DNA of 64,000 nucleotides from an uncultured Bacteroidales bacterium (lineage in GTDB: Bacteria; Bacteroidota; Bacteroidia; Bacteroidales; Muribaculaceae), in contig CACYQB010000012.1 of the NCBI GenBank assembly GCA_902776435.1, positions 34,168 to 98,167 on the forward strand, read 5' to 3'. Positions 50,688 through 59,404 of the stretch are shown piece after piece. The translations under genes were made by a program, and so were the position numbers. Position 1 is the stretch's first letter; each line of letters begins with the position of its first letter. The notes below the pieces were generated by a model that ran no database searches, had not been told where the DNA came from, and was given only the letters and a program-made list of their open reading frames with translations.

Positions 50688-51653
50688 CTAATACTGGCGG
50701 CCGGACAAGCGGTTGGCCAGAGTTACAAACGCCTGTTTGTCGTCATCGCTCATTTTCACTCGATTGAAGGCGGCAACGGCTAAATCGTTGTAGTGGGTGA
50801 TGGCATCCTCGGCCAATTGGCGCACACCCAAACGCTCATAGAGGGCTGTAACGCCCTTCACTTTATCGTCACGAGTGGCATAGGGGTCATTCAACCAATG
50901 GCGCAACTCGTCAGCGTCATCCCCCTTGGCAAGTTGCATGGCATTAATGAGCAGGAAGGTCTTTTTATTGTTCATGATGTCACCACCGATTTCCTTGCCG
51001 AAGGTTTCCGGGTCTCCCCACACGTCGAGCACATCGTCCCTGAGCTGGAAAGCCAAGCCCATGTTCACGCCAGCCTGATAGAGCAGGTCGGCTTCCGTGA
51101 TGTCGGCATCGGCGATAAGAGCACCCATCTTGAGGGCACAACCCAACAGGACCGACGTCTTTAAACGGATCATCATGATATATTCATCGACTGTGACATC
51201 GTTACGGTCCTCGTAATCCATATCCCACTGCTGGCCTTCGTAAATTTCGATCGCTGTCTTGTTAAACAGGTCCATACACTGCCAGTTGGCACTGCGGGCA
51301 ATGTATTGGGTTGCGATAGTCAGCATCGTGTCACCGCTCAGGATGGCCGTGTTGTCATTCCAGCGGCGGTGAACGGTGGGCTTGCCACGCCGCACATCGG
51401 CATTGTCCATCACATCATCGTGCAGCAAAGTGAAGTTGTGGAACATCTCCAGACCCACAGCAACGTCTATCGCATGAGACGGGTCGCCACCCATCGCATC
51501 ACACGCCATCAGCGTGAGAACGGGGCGCACGCGCTTGCCCCCGAGGGCCATGTGATAGGCAATCGGTTCATACAGCTGGTTAGGCTGCAAGGGATAGGGA
51601 ATAACGGCTATCGCACCATTAACGATATCGAGATACTCTTGGAATGCTTTCAT
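50688..51653 (-). CDS. Polyprenyl diphosphate synthase
   Basis: 321 residues. Both aspartate motifs are present: LLHDDVMD (Asp79, 80, 83) and LRDDVLD (Asp206, 207, 210), with GGKRVRP (38-44) for diphosphate binding. An aromatic Phe74 at position -5 from the first motif suggests a shorter product, but product length is not certain. Supplies isoprenoids for quinones, undecaprenyl or similar carriers. In this window IspH makes the precursor units and UbiE methylates the quinone. Confidence 0.92.
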   Translation of the reverse strand: MKAFQEYLDIVNGAIAVIPYPLQPNQLYEPIAYHMALGGKRVRPVLTLMACDAMGGDPSHAIDVAVGLEMFHNFTLLHDDVMDNADVRRGKPTVHRRWNDNTAILSGDTMLTIATQYIARSANWQCMDLFNKTAIEIYEGQQWDMDYEDRNDVTVDEYIMMIRLKTSVLLGCALKMGALIADADITEADLLYQAGVNMGLAFQLRDDVLDVWGDPETFGKEIGGDIMNNKKTFLLINAMQLAKGDDADELRHWLNDPYATRDDKVKGVTALYERLGVRQLAEDAITHYNDLAVAAFNRVKMSDDDKQAFVTLANRLSGRQY

Positions 51654-51665
51654 ATTACGTTATCT

Positions 51666-52331
51666 TTATTTTTTGTCTGTTTTCAAGGACGATTTGTAAG
51701 CAGCTTCAAACACAGCGAACTCCTCTGGTTCATATACACGCTCGCGTAACACCTCGATGCGGGCATTGATGTCTTCCATGTCAGCACCGGGCTGGTTGGC
51801 GTCATCGGCGAGAGCCTCTCCCAGCGCGGCGGGTCTTGACGACTGGGCATAGGCACACATCTGCTCATACATCGAGAAGCCATCTACTGTGACCTGAATC
51901 ATACTGTCATAGACCTCTACATGGCGTTCATAACCCACCGTGTGACACAGCCAGTGGATGAGTGACAGGTAATCGGCCGCCGAATCGGTGTCAAACTCCC
52001 GAAGCCTTAACAGTTCAAGCATGCGAGGCACCTTGAGTTGCGCCAGTTCAACAGGCGACAGCACAATGACGTGCGAGGCTTGAAATAGCGAATCCCGCCC
52101 GTCATCCATCAACACTCCGGCAAACGCGCGGTTGGCCGCCTTGACCTCCCATATCCAGCGCAGGCTATCGTTGCGCAGGGCATTGAAGCGTTGCACTGAC
52201 TGACGCATCGCCGCAGTGTCACCCCAGGCAGCCAAGAAATCTCGCCCAGCCGCTTCACCACGCCGGCTGGCATCGCCACAGGCGGTCATCAGCAACATCA
52301 GGCCTAAAAACAAAAGTGGTAATCGTTTCAT
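51666..52331 (-). CDS. Lipoprotein of unknown function
   Basis: 221 residues, lipoprotein signal to LMTAC (Cys18). The rest is mostly helical, with Asp- and Arg-rich amphipathic segments. No family recognised. Its start overlaps the stop of the smaller lipoprotein gene by one base (TAATG), so they are probably made together; 12 bases before the polyprenyl synthase gene. Confidence 0.65.
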   Translation of the reverse strand: MKRLPLLFLGLMLLMTACGDASRRGEAAGRDFLAAWGDTAAMRQSVQRFNALRNDSLRWIWEVKAANRAFAGVLMDDGRDSLFQASHVIVLSPVELAQLKVPRMLELLRLREFDTDSAADYLSLIHWLCHTVGYERHVEVYDSMIQVTVDGFSMYEQMCAYAQSSRPAALGEALADDANQPGADMEDINARIEVLRERVYEPEEFAVFEAAYKSSLKTDKK

Positions 52332-52639
52332 TATTTCTTGTCTTCTGGGAATATGGATTGGTACAAAGGACGGTCTTTCTCCTTGAGGTAGGCGCGGAAA
52401 GCCTCGTCAAAGGCACGCACCGCTGCCGAGTCGCGCTTGAGCGCATACACGCTCTGTTTGGCCTTGGCATCCATCACGGCGCGCTCCATCGACATCGTGT
52501 CGGTGTGATCCACCGTCACAAGTGCAGCCGCAGCCCTCATGCCGCTGTCACGAGCTTCGGCATCCAGGGGGGATTTCTTCTCGGCACAGCTGCCAAGCAG
52601 CAGTGCCAATATCATCAATATATGCAGCAGATATTTCAT
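52331..52639 (-). CDS. Small lipoprotein of unknown function
   Basis: About 102 residues from Met at 52639 (MKYLLHILMILALLLGSC), giving a lipobox LLGSC; an upstream start at 52690 would spoil the signal. Mature part helical and charged, ending KKDRPLYQSIFPEDKK. The start of an apparent operon with the larger lipoprotein and polyprenyl synthase genes. Confidence 0.65.
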   Translation of the reverse strand: MKYLLHILMILALLLGSCAEKKSPLDAEARDSGMRAAAALVTVDHTDTMSMERAVMDAKAKQSVYALKRDSAAVRAFDEAFRAYLKEKDRPLYQSIFPEDKK

Positions 52640-52723
52640 GTCAATATTCTGTTTAGCCACAAAATTACAAATAATTGGCACAAACGTCAATAATCACCCC
52701 TGTTTTTTTATTTTTTTTGTTAT

Positions 52724-52883
52724 CGTTGCCTTCGGCCAAGATAGGCGGCGCCTTGACATAAAAAAAGAATAAATTCTTTTTGTTCTGTGCTCGGCTTGCA
52801 CTACGTTGCCTTCGGCTAAGATAGGCGGCGCCTTGACATAAAAAAAGAATGAATTCTTTTTGTTCTGTGCTCGGCTTGCACTA
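52724..52883. repeat. 80-bp tandem duplication upstream of cmk
   Basis: Two adjacent 80-base units (52724-52803 and 52804-52883) differ at only two bases. Each holds CGTTGCCTTCGGC, ATAGGCGGCGCCTTGACATA and TTCTTTTTGTTCTGTGCTCG. Only the second copy continues into TATCTTTG, so only it makes a promoter. Confidence 0.9.
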
Positions 52884-52889
52884 TCTTTG
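52860..52889 (+). promoter_or_regulatory. cmk: Promoter of cmk
   Basis: TTG (52860-52862), 19 bases, TATCTTTG (52882-52889) followed by C fit the Bacteroidetes -33/-7 consensus; leader of about 24 bases before the ATG at 52919. Confidence 0.75.
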
Positions 52890-52918
52890 CAGCAGATAAT
52901 CAACATTAATTGAAAACA

Positions 52919-53620
52919 ATGAGTCTCAAGAGAATTACGATTGCTATTGACGGGCACTCGTCAACCGGCAAGAGCACGATGGCCAAGGCTCTGGCTCGGC
53001 GCATCGGTTATGCCTATGTGGACACGGGCGCAATGTACCGTGCGGTGACCTTGTTTGCTCTGCGCAATAAGCTTATCAAGGGTGACAAGGTTGATGAGAA
53101 AACGCTCAAGGAACACTTGAAACGCGGTGATATCACCATCACCTTCCGCCCCACCAAGGGGGGCAAGAGCGTGACGGTGCTCAACGGCCGAAACGTGGAG
53201 CGCTACATCCGCTCGATGCGCGTGAGCAATGTGGTGAGCATCATCGCCGCTATTGGCTTCGTGCGCAAGGCTATGGTCAAGCAGCAGCAGGCCATGGGCA
53301 AAGACAAGGGCTTGGTGATGGACGGCCGCGATATCGGCACTGTGGTGTTCCCCGATGCCGAAATGAAGGTGTTTGCTACCGCCAGTGCTCAGGTGCGCGC
53401 CCAGCGCCGCTTTGACGAGCTGCGCGCCAAGGGTGATACCACAACGACATTTGACGAGGTACTTGCTAATGTCAACGAGCGCGACCGCATCGACAGTACC
53501 CGCAAGGAAAGCCCCCTGCGTCAAGCCGACGATGCTATGGTACTCGATAACTCCCACATGACTATCGAGGAGCAAAATGAGTGGTTATACCAACTTTACC
53601 TTTCACGAGCTAATTGCTAA
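52919..53620 (+). CDS. cmk: Cytidylate kinase
   Basis: About 233 residues from ATG at 52919 ([20 protein letters not shown]); an in-frame TTG at 52910 is less likely. P-loop [10 protein letters not shown] near the start; the CMP-binding region has [12 protein letters not shown], and [19 protein letters not shown] and [10 protein letters not shown] are typical. It phosphorylates CMP and dCMP. Together with ispH downstream this pair is common in Bacteroidetes. Confidence 0.95.
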   Translation: MSLKRITIAIDGHSSTGKSTMAKALARRIGYAYVDTGAMYRAVTLFALRNKLIKGDKVDEKTLKEHLKRGDITITFRPTKGGKSVTVLNGRNVERYIRSMRVSNVVSIIAAIGFVRKAMVKQQQAMGKDKGLVMDGRDIGTVVFPDAEMKVFATASAQVRAQRRFDELRAKGDTTTTFDEVLANVNERDRIDSTRKESPLRQADDAMVLDNSHMTIEEQNEWLYQLYLSRANC

Positions 53621-53633
53621 TTGTCCACCCGCC

Positions 53634-53709
53634 GTCAGTATTACGTGTTACGTGGGTCCTGTTACATGGGACGTGTTACGTGGGCCGTGGCTCCGCCACG
53701 GTAACTGAC
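53634..53709. repeat. TTACGTG repeats inside an inverted repeat
   Basis: GTCAGTATTAC and GTAACTGAC bracket four TTAC(G/A)TG units and a small hairpin CCGTGG/CCACGG (53685-53701) in the gap between cmk and ispH. Confidence 0.55.
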
Positions 53710-53731
53710 AATCAACTAACCTCAACCAAAC

Positions 53732-54616
53732 GTGGCGATTATCGAGATTGATAACGGATCAGGCTTCTGCTTTGGGGTGACGACAGCCATCCGCAAAGCA
53801 GAGGAGGAACTTGGACGAACCGGGCACTTGTACTGCCTGGGTGACATTGTGCACAATACCGCCGAGGTGGACCGTCTAGCCAGCCGTGGTCTGGAGACCA
53901 TTACTCACGAGCAGTTGGAGCAACTGCATGACGTGAAAGTGCTGCTCAGGGCACACGGTGAACCGCCAGAAACCTACGAAACAGCCCGCCGCAACCGCAT
54001 CGAAATCATTGACGCCACCTGCCCTGTAGTGCTCAAACTGCAACAGCGCATCCATGCCACCTATCACGGCAACGAGGCGGACAGCCCGGCACCGCAGATT
54101 GTCATCTACGGCAAGCGGGGACACGCCGAAGTCCTCGGCCTCGTCGGCCAAACCCAAGGCCAGGCGACAGTCATCGAAAACATCGATGAAATCGACAAGA
54201 TAGATTACTCGCGCGATATCTACCTCTACTCCCAAACGACCAAAAGCGTACAGGAATTCCTGCGCATCGTCGAAGAAATCAAGCGCCGTGTGAACCCTGG
54301 AGTGACATTCCGCAGTTTTGACACCATCTGCCGCTCTGTAGCCAATCGCATCCCTCAAATCCGCCAGTTTGCCGCCCAGCACGAGATTATCCTCTTCGTC
54401 AGCGGCGCCAAGAGCAGCAACGGGCGCATTCTGTTCGCCGAGTGCAAGGACGCCAACCCGAACTCCTATCTCATCAGTGGCGAGAGCGACATCAACCCGT
54501 CGTGGCTACAAGGCAAGGATCGCATCGGCATCTGCGGCGCCACATCGACACCCCGTTGGCTCATGCAACGCGTGAGCGACGCCGTCCTACAACTTACTGA
54601 CAACCAATCAAGCTAA
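53732..54616 (+). CDS. ispH: 4-hydroxy-3-methylbut-2-enyl diphosphate reductase
   Basis: 294 residues from a GTG at 53732; no ATG fits. The three [4Fe-4S] cysteines are Cys13 (GFCFGV), Cys97 (DATCPVV) and Cys200 (DTICRSV). The substrate-binding blocks GDIVHN, RAHGEPPE and YGKRGHAE are present. Last step of the MEP pathway, yielding IPP and DMAPP. Another 16 bases lead to the next gene, so they may be co-transcribed. Confidence 0.95.
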   Translation: MAIIEIDNGSGFCFGVTTAIRKAEEELGRTGHLYCLGDIVHNTAEVDRLASRGLETITHEQLEQLHDVKVLLRAHGEPPETYETARRNRIEIIDATCPVVLKLQQRIHATYHGNEADSPAPQIVIYGKRGHAEVLGLVGQTQGQATVIENIDEIDKIDYSRDIYLYSQTTKSVQEFLRIVEEIKRRVNPGVTFRSFDTICRSVANRIPQIRQFAAQHEIILFVSGAKSSNGRILFAECKDANPNSYLISGESDINPSWLQGKDRIGICGATSTPRWLMQRVSDAVLQLTDNQSS

Positions 54617-54631
54617 CAGCCAAATAAGAAC

Positions 54632-55756
54632 ATGACCAAAAAGAATCTCATCATCGTCATCATACTGCTGACCATCATCGACCTGGTGGCAGCGGGCTGG
54701 TATATGTCACGCCGCATCGAGGCCAGCGGCAAGAGCCAGAGCCTGTTTGACCAGCGGGACTCCACCGAGGTCATCGCCATGGCCGACACTGTGACCTCGG
54801 CGACACAGGCTGATGTGTTCGATGCAATGCAGAACAACACTTACTACTTCATCGCCAACTCGCCCAACATCAAGGGGGATGAAACCTCCTATTACACCAG
54901 TACCAAGCATGTCAAGGTGCGCTGGCCCAAAAAGATTAACGGGGACGATGAGTTCGAGTCATTGAACAAGGAATTGATCAAGAAGGCATTCGGGAACAGC
55001 CAGGGCAAGATGAAAGACGCCCGTTATGTCTATCTGAAGACGCCTAACTTCAACAAGCCGTTGGGCGATGGCGAGTATCACACCTTGTCTTCGGCCCCCA
55101 AGGTATATCCCATTTACGGCAACGTGACTCAGGTGCTTGTTTATCCTTACATGACCTCATTACGCCTCCTGGTCATGGAAATTGACAAGGTGGAGTACAA
55201 CGGCAGCACCACTACTGAAAACTCCTACTACATCCACTATGACAGGCAGAGCCATCGCGTGCTCTCGCGCCTGGACATCCTCATGGCTGATATAGACAAG
55301 GAAAGCAAGCTGCTCAAGACCATCAACAAAAAGATTGATGAACTCAACAAGGGCCGTGGCGAGGACAAGCAGCTTCAACATGCACTGAACGTGCCCGCCG
55401 AAATCTGCTGCCGCAAGAACGGTATCATCTTCCAGTTCAAACAGGGGGCTATCTCCAGTAGCTCGATCGACATCCTGCTGGATTATGACAAAGTGAAGGA
55501 GTTCATGACCAAGGACTTTCAACTGCTGGTGGACAATAACGAGGGCTTCTGGGTTTACAAGGAGAATCCCAAGCCCGAGGACATCAACCCACGGTCAACG
55601 GCCCCGGCAATCAACACCGCGGTAAGCAAGAAGGCGGTAACGAAGCCTGTCGTTAAGCCAAGACGAACCAAGAAGACGAAGTATAGCGGGGCAAAGCGTA
55701 GATCTGGACGTTACGGAAACGCTGGTCGACGGCATTGGAGCCGTCGCCGACGCTAA
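54632..55756 (+). CDS. Membrane-anchored protein with an RsiV/DUF3298-like domain
   Basis: 374 residues. One N-terminal membrane helix (NLIIVIILLTIIDLVAAGWY), then an outer domain of about 70-310 whose end (NVPAEICCRKNGIIFQFKQG, then IDILLDYDKVKEFM) resembles the DUF3298/RsiV C-terminal fold, though without certainty. The last 60 residues are rich in Lys, Arg and Pro. The final 104 bases overlap, tail to tail, the metallo-hydrolase gene on the other strand, so the basic tail is antisense of conserved coding sequence and could reflect a lost stop. Not recognised further. Confidence 0.55.
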   Translation: MTKKNLIIVIILLTIIDLVAAGWYMSRRIEASGKSQSLFDQRDSTEVIAMADTVTSATQADVFDAMQNNTYYFIANSPNIKGDETSYYTSTKHVKVRWPKKINGDDEFESLNKELIKKAFGNSQGKMKDARYVYLKTPNFNKPLGDGEYHTLSSAPKVYPIYGNVTQVLVYPYMTSLRLLVMEIDKVEYNGSTTTENSYYIHYDRQSHRVLSRLDILMADIDKESKLLKTINKKIDELNKGRGEDKQLQHALNVPAEICCRKNGIIFQFKQGAISSSSIDILLDYDKVKEFMTKDFQLLVDNNEGFWVYKENPKPEDINPRSTAPAINTAVSKKAVTKPVVKPRRTKKTKYSGAKRRSGRYGNAGRRHWSRRRR

Positions 55757-56681
55757 GTCCGCGATCCTCCAGTGCATTACGCATCGTCGTCAATGCGATT
55801 TCTTCGGTATTATTGTCCTTGCTCAAGTGGCACAGGAACACGTAATGTAGTCCTTCATGGTAATGCTCGGCGACAAACCGGGTAGCCATTTCATTGTCAA
55901 GATGTCCCTTTTCTCCCATGACGCGGTCCTTGAGCATCTGCGGATAACCACCGTGTAACAGCATCTCACGGTCATAATTGCACTCAATCATCAAGTAGTT
56001 GGCCTGGCTCATATAGTGGGCCGCCCTGTCGGTAATGACGCCCATATCGGTCGCCACGACAAATTTTTCGCCCTCGTACTCGATGCTGAAGCCCACGCTT
56101 TTAACGTCATGTAACGTTTCAAACGCGGTGATTTCCATATCCAGAATGCGGAACGGAATCTCCTTGAAAATGGGCACATGGAGGTCGCGGATGCGACTGC
56201 TGATGCGGCAACGCTGCAGCATCTGGGCCATTACTCCCATCGTGCAGTAAACGCTGCAATGGCAGGCACTGACGGCGGAATACAGGCAACGCATGTGGTC
56301 CTGGTGGGCATGAGTCAGCAATACGCCCTTGACCATGTCACGGCTGATACCGTTCCGTTCGAGTTCGGCAAAGGCCTGGTCGAGCGTGGGGACATCTGGA
56401 CGTTCAGGTTTTTTCTTTTTGCGGTGATACTTGACAGGCTCTCTGATGCCGGCATCGATCAGGATACCGCCACGCGGCGTACCCAGATAGGCACAGTTAC
56501 CACTGCTGCCGCTGCTGAAACTCATGAAGCACAGCCCCTTGCCAACCCCCGTATAAAGAGGCTTGACCTCGGCTGGCTCAACCGTATCCTGATCATGGGG
56601 CGTGTCATCGCCGTCCACGTCAAAGGCTATCTTGAGCGGCTTTCCATCATTGGTATATCCTTTATATTTGTGTCCTGCCAT
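55653..56681 (-). CDS. Metallo-beta-lactamase fold hydrolase (YycJ/WalJ-like)
   Basis: 342 residues. Motifs: CFMSFSSGSSGNCAYLG at the start of the fold, LLTHAHQDHMRC (zinc ligands), ATDMGVITDRAAHYM, and LCHLSKDNNTEEIAL with VQIYALPRY near the end, as in YycJ 5'-exonuclease-like proteins. An N-terminal extension of about 45 residues precedes the fold. The C-terminus fits the family, so its overlap with the 54632-55756 gene is due mainly to the other gene's long tail. Located 15 bases after the methyltransferase-gene stop. Cytosolic; likely a nuclease-type hydrolase. Confidence 0.85.
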   Translation of the reverse strand: MAGHKYKGYTNDGKPLKIAFDVDGDDTPHDQDTVEPAEVKPLYTGVGKGLCFMSFSSGSSGNCAYLGTPRGGILIDAGIREPVKYHRKKKKPERPDVPTLDQAFAELERNGISRDMVKGVLLTHAHQDHMRCLYSAVSACHCSVYCTMGVMAQMLQRCRISSRIRDLHVPIFKEIPFRILDMEITAFETLHDVKSVGFSIEYEGEKFVVATDMGVITDRAAHYMSQANYLMIECNYDREMLLHGGYPQMLKDRVMGEKGHLDNEMATRFVAEHYHEGLHYVFLCHLSKDNNTEEIALTTMRNALEDRGLSVGDGSNAVDQRFRNVQIYALPRYTSSSWFVLA

Positions 56682-56696
56682 ATCGTGTCGTGTGGT

Positions 56697-57422
56697 TTAT
56701 TCAAACAAGAGGAAGATGGTGGGTATCTTGTGGTAATCATACTTGGCGCGTTTCCACTCATCCAGCGTGCGCGTGAGGATGCTCTGGTTCTCGCCGGTGA
56801 TGTCGCTTGCCACACACAGCCGCATGCGTGGAGGCAGATGGCTGGCAAGGTCGGCAATGAGTTGATTGTTGCGGTAAGGCGCCTCGATGAAAATCTGCGT
56901 CTGACGCTCGCGCTCGATGCGCCGCACCATTTCCTTGAGGCGGGCTTGGCGCGCATGGCTGTCAACAGGCAGATAACCCTCGAAGGCAAAGCGCTGCCCG
57001 TTGAAGCCCGAGGCCATCAGGCTCATCAGGATGCTTGACGGTCCCACCAGCGGAAACACCTTGTAGCCGCGTCGCTGGGCGATGGCGACCAGGTCAGCCC
57101 CAGGATCGGCGACGGCGGGGCAGCCAGCGTCGCTGATGACTCCCACGGCCTCGCCGCGACCGATGGGGGCCAGCAAGGCTTCGATGGCAGTAGTATCCTT
57201 GAGGTCTGTGTGCTCGTTCAGTTCGTTGAACGTGAGGCTATCGATATCGATATTGCGGTCACACTTCTTGATAAAGCGCCTGGCAGAGCGCAGACTCTCG
57301 ACGACAAAATGCCTAATGCCGCGCACAACCTCAATGTTGTGTGCGGGCAGCACCCTCTCCAGCGGCCCATCGCTCAACTGGCAGGGAATCAAGTATAAGC
57401 CTGCTTCCAGCATCTCTATCAT
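56697..57422 (-). CDS. RsmI-like SAM-dependent methyltransferase
   Basis: 241 residues from ATG at 57422; the frame stays open to 58595 only as the antisense of phoH, and the promoter -7 box lies upstream of this ATG. Tetrapyrrole-methylase fold with GVISDAGCPAVADPGADLV (about 93-111; RsmI has SDAGTP), FPLVGPSSILMSLMASG and FIEAPYRNNQLI. It is shorter than RsmI (about 286) and belongs to the short group common in Bacteroidetes. RsmI methylates C1402 of 16S rRNA; this member's target is not known. Confidence 0.82.
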   Translation of the reverse strand: MIEMLEAGLYLIPCQLSDGPLERVLPAHNIEVVRGIRHFVVESLRSARRFIKKCDRNIDIDSLTFNELNEHTDLKDTTAIEALLAPIGRGEAVGVISDAGCPAVADPGADLVAIAQRRGYKVFPLVGPSSILMSLMASGFNGQRFAFEGYLPVDSHARQARLKEMVRRIERERQTQIFIEAPYRNNQLIADLASHLPPRMRLCVASDITGENQSILTRTLDEWKRAKYDYHKIPTIFLLFE

Positions 57423-57446
57423 GACTGCTTTACTGCAATCTAAATG

Positions 57447-57454
57447 CAAAATTA
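57447..57454 (-). promoter_or_regulatory. Promoter (-7 box) of the RsmI-like gene
   Basis: Minus-strand TAATTTTG followed by C, 24 bases before the ATG; leader about 18 bases. Confidence 0.55.
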
Positions 57455-57554
57455 AATAATTTTTTTCACCCACGGCCCATTTTTCATACGCCATTTTTTT
57501 GAGTGGTGTAAATAATTTAATGATACAGGATGTCGTTGGAATGGAATTATTGTG

Positions 57555-57562
57555 TAATTTTG
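57555..57562 (+). promoter_or_regulatory. Promoter (-7 box) of phoH
   Basis: TAATTTTG followed by TG, 25 bases before the start codon; a TTG is 16 bases upstream, a shorter spacing than usual. Confidence 0.5.
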
Positions 57563-57587
57563 TGCTTTGGAAATTTAAGGATTTTGA

Positions 57588-58601
57588 ATGATTGAACGGC
57601 ACATTATCATCGACAACGTGGATCCCGTGACCTTCTACGGGGTGAACAACAGTAACATACAACTTATTCGTAACCTGTTTCCCAAGCTGCGCATGGCGGC
57701 CCGGGGTAGCGTCATCACCGTCATCGGTGACGATGCCGAGACAGCCGAGTTTGAGCAGAAAGTACATGCCCTGGCCGACTATTGCGCGACTTACAACACC
57801 CTGCCCGAGGATGTCATCATCGACACCATCAAGGGCACTCCGCCCAAGCAACTCAAGATGGATGACGTCATCGTCTATGGCGTGAACGGCAAGCCCATCA
57901 GCGGCCGCACGCCCAACCAGCAGCTGCTGGTCAAGACCTTCATGCATAATGACTTGACGTTTGCATTGGGCCCTGCGGGAACAGGAAAGACCTACCTGGC
58001 CGTGGCACTCGCCGTGCGGGCCTTGAAGAACCGTGAAATCCGCAAAATCATTCTCTCCCGCCCTGCCGTTGAGGCTGGCGAGAAACTGGGTTTCCTGCCT
58101 GGTGACATGAAGGACAAGATTGACCCCTACCTGCAGCCGCTCTATGATGCGCTCGAGGACATGATACCGCAGGCCAAACTCAAGGAATACATGGAAAACA
58201 ATGTCATCCAGATCGCACCCCTGGCGTTCATGCGCGGCCGTACGCTGAATGACGCCATCATCGTCCTCGACGAGGCACAGAACACCACGACGCATCAGAT
58301 CAAGATGTTCCTCACCCGCCTGGGCATGGGTTCCAAAATGATTGTCACGGGTGATACCACCCAGATCGACCTGCCGCGCAGCGTCACCAGTGGCCTGATT
58401 CATGCCCTGCGTGTGCTGGACGGCGTGAAGGGCATCGGCAAGGTGGAATTTGAGAAAAAGGATATCGTGCGCCACCAGTTGGTACAGCGCATTGTCGAGG
58501 CCTATGAGCGCTTCCAGGAGGAAAATAAACTCTACAACGCTGAGCGCCGTGAAGGCCGGGACGACTACAAGCGATTTGACGAACAAACCGAACAAGCATG
58601 A
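57588..58601 (+). CDS. PhoH family ATPase
   Basis: 337 residues. An N-terminal region of about 100 (a KH-like part with GSVITVIGDDAE) precedes the PhoH ATPase domain: Walker A GPAGTGKT (128-135), SRPAVEAGEKLGFLPGD, MRGRTLNDAIIVLDEAQNT (Walker B), and TRLGMGSKMIVTGDTTQIDL. It is thought to act on RNA under stress. The stop overlaps the ubiE start by ATGA (58598-58601). Confidence 0.93.
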   Translation: MIERHIIIDNVDPVTFYGVNNSNIQLIRNLFPKLRMAARGSVITVIGDDAETAEFEQKVHALADYCATYNTLPEDVIIDTIKGTPPKQLKMDDVIVYGVNGKPISGRTPNQQLLVKTFMHNDLTFALGPAGTGKTYLAVALAVRALKNREIRKIILSRPAVEAGEKLGFLPGDMKDKIDPYLQPLYDALEDMIPQAKLKEYMENNVIQIAPLAFMRGRTLNDAIIVLDEAQNTTTHQIKMFLTRLGMGSKMIVTGDTTQIDLPRSVTSGLIHALRVLDGVKGIGKVEFEKKDIVRHQLVQRIVEAYERFQEENKLYNAERREGRDDYKRFDEQTEQA

Positions 58602-59350
58602 GTGGAGACCAAGGCAACCGCGTCGAGCAGGTGACCCCGTTCGGCACCCATGAGACGGCCAAGACCGAGCAGGTCAGGCAGATGTTTGACAGCATCGCGC
58701 CGGCCTATGATTTCATGAACCGCGCTATGACCTTGGGTATCGACATCTGGTGGAGGTGGCTCGCTGTGAAGCGGCTCAAACGCCTCCAGCCTCATGCCAT
58801 ATTGGACGTAGCGACAGGAACGGGCGACTTCGCCTTGCAATTGCACCGTTCGTTGAATCCATGCAAAATATTGGGCATCGACCTGTCTCAAAAGATGCTT
58901 GACGAGGCCTGCCGCAAGGTCAAGGAAAAAGGTCTGGAACAGGACATCACCTTCCGTCAGGATGACTGCATGGCCTTGCATCTGGAGGATGAAACGATGG
59001 ATGCCGTGACGGTGGCTTTCGGGGTGCGTAATTTCGAGCACCTGCAGCAGGGTTATCGCGAAATGGCACGGGTGCTTAAACCCGGCGGAATGCTGTGTGT
59101 GTTGGAACTGTCCACGCCCACCAACCCGCTGATACGCTGGTTCTATGACCTCTACTCCTTGCACATTATCCCGTGGATCGGTTCTCTCAAGAGCGGTGAC
59201 AAGAACGCCTACCGCTACCTGCCACAGAGTATTGCCGCCGTCCCCCAGGGCGACGACATGCTGGAGCTAATGCGAAACGCTGGCCTGCACGACACAGCCT
59301 ACAAACGCCTGACCTTAGGCGTCTGCACCATATACACCGCGGTTAAATAG
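58598..59350 (+). CDS. ubiE: Demethylmenaquinone/ubiquinone C-methyltransferase
   Basis: 250 residues. UbiE signatures are DSIAPAYDFMNRAMTLGIDI, LDVATGTGDFALQLH (SAM site), FGVRNFEHLQQGYREMARVL and KPGGMLCVLELSTP. In an organism using menaquinone it makes menaquinone from demethylmenaquinone (MenG). Coupled to the PhoH gene by a 4-base overlap, and followed by a TTTAGG tandem repeat. Confidence 0.95.
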   Translation: MSGDQGNRVEQVTPFGTHETAKTEQVRQMFDSIAPAYDFMNRAMTLGIDIWWRWLAVKRLKRLQPHAILDVATGTGDFALQLHRSLNPCKILGIDLSQKMLDEACRKVKEKGLEQDITFRQDDCMALHLEDETMDAVTVAFGVRNFEHLQQGYREMARVLKPGGMLCVLELSTPTNPLIRWFYDLYSLHIIPWIGSLKSGDKNAYRYLPQSIAAVPQGDDMLELMRNAGLHDTAYKRLTLGVCTIYTAVK

Positions 59351-59380
59351 GCTTTAGGTGTTAGGTTTTAGGCTTTAGGT
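59351..59380. repeat. Short TTTAGG tandem repeat
   Basis: Degenerate units GCTTTAGGT, GTTAGGT, TTTAGGC, TTTAGGT follow the ubiE stop. Similar simple runs are frequent between Bacteroidales genes. Confidence 0.5.
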
Positions 59381-59404
59381 TTTTGTTTTTGAGCCGCTGA
59401 TCCG

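Noticed and set aside
52694-52957. Small minus-strand frame over the 80-bp tandem repeat
   Set aside because: Its protein is only the repeat read twice (phenylalanine- and lysine-rich) and it crosses the cmk promoter; best seen as non-coding.
57423-58595. Long open stretch continuing the RsmI-like gene upstream, giving a 632-residue reading frame
   Set aside because: It is antisense to phoH, has no family features, and passes through the promoter. The ATG at 57422 gives a normal-length protein.
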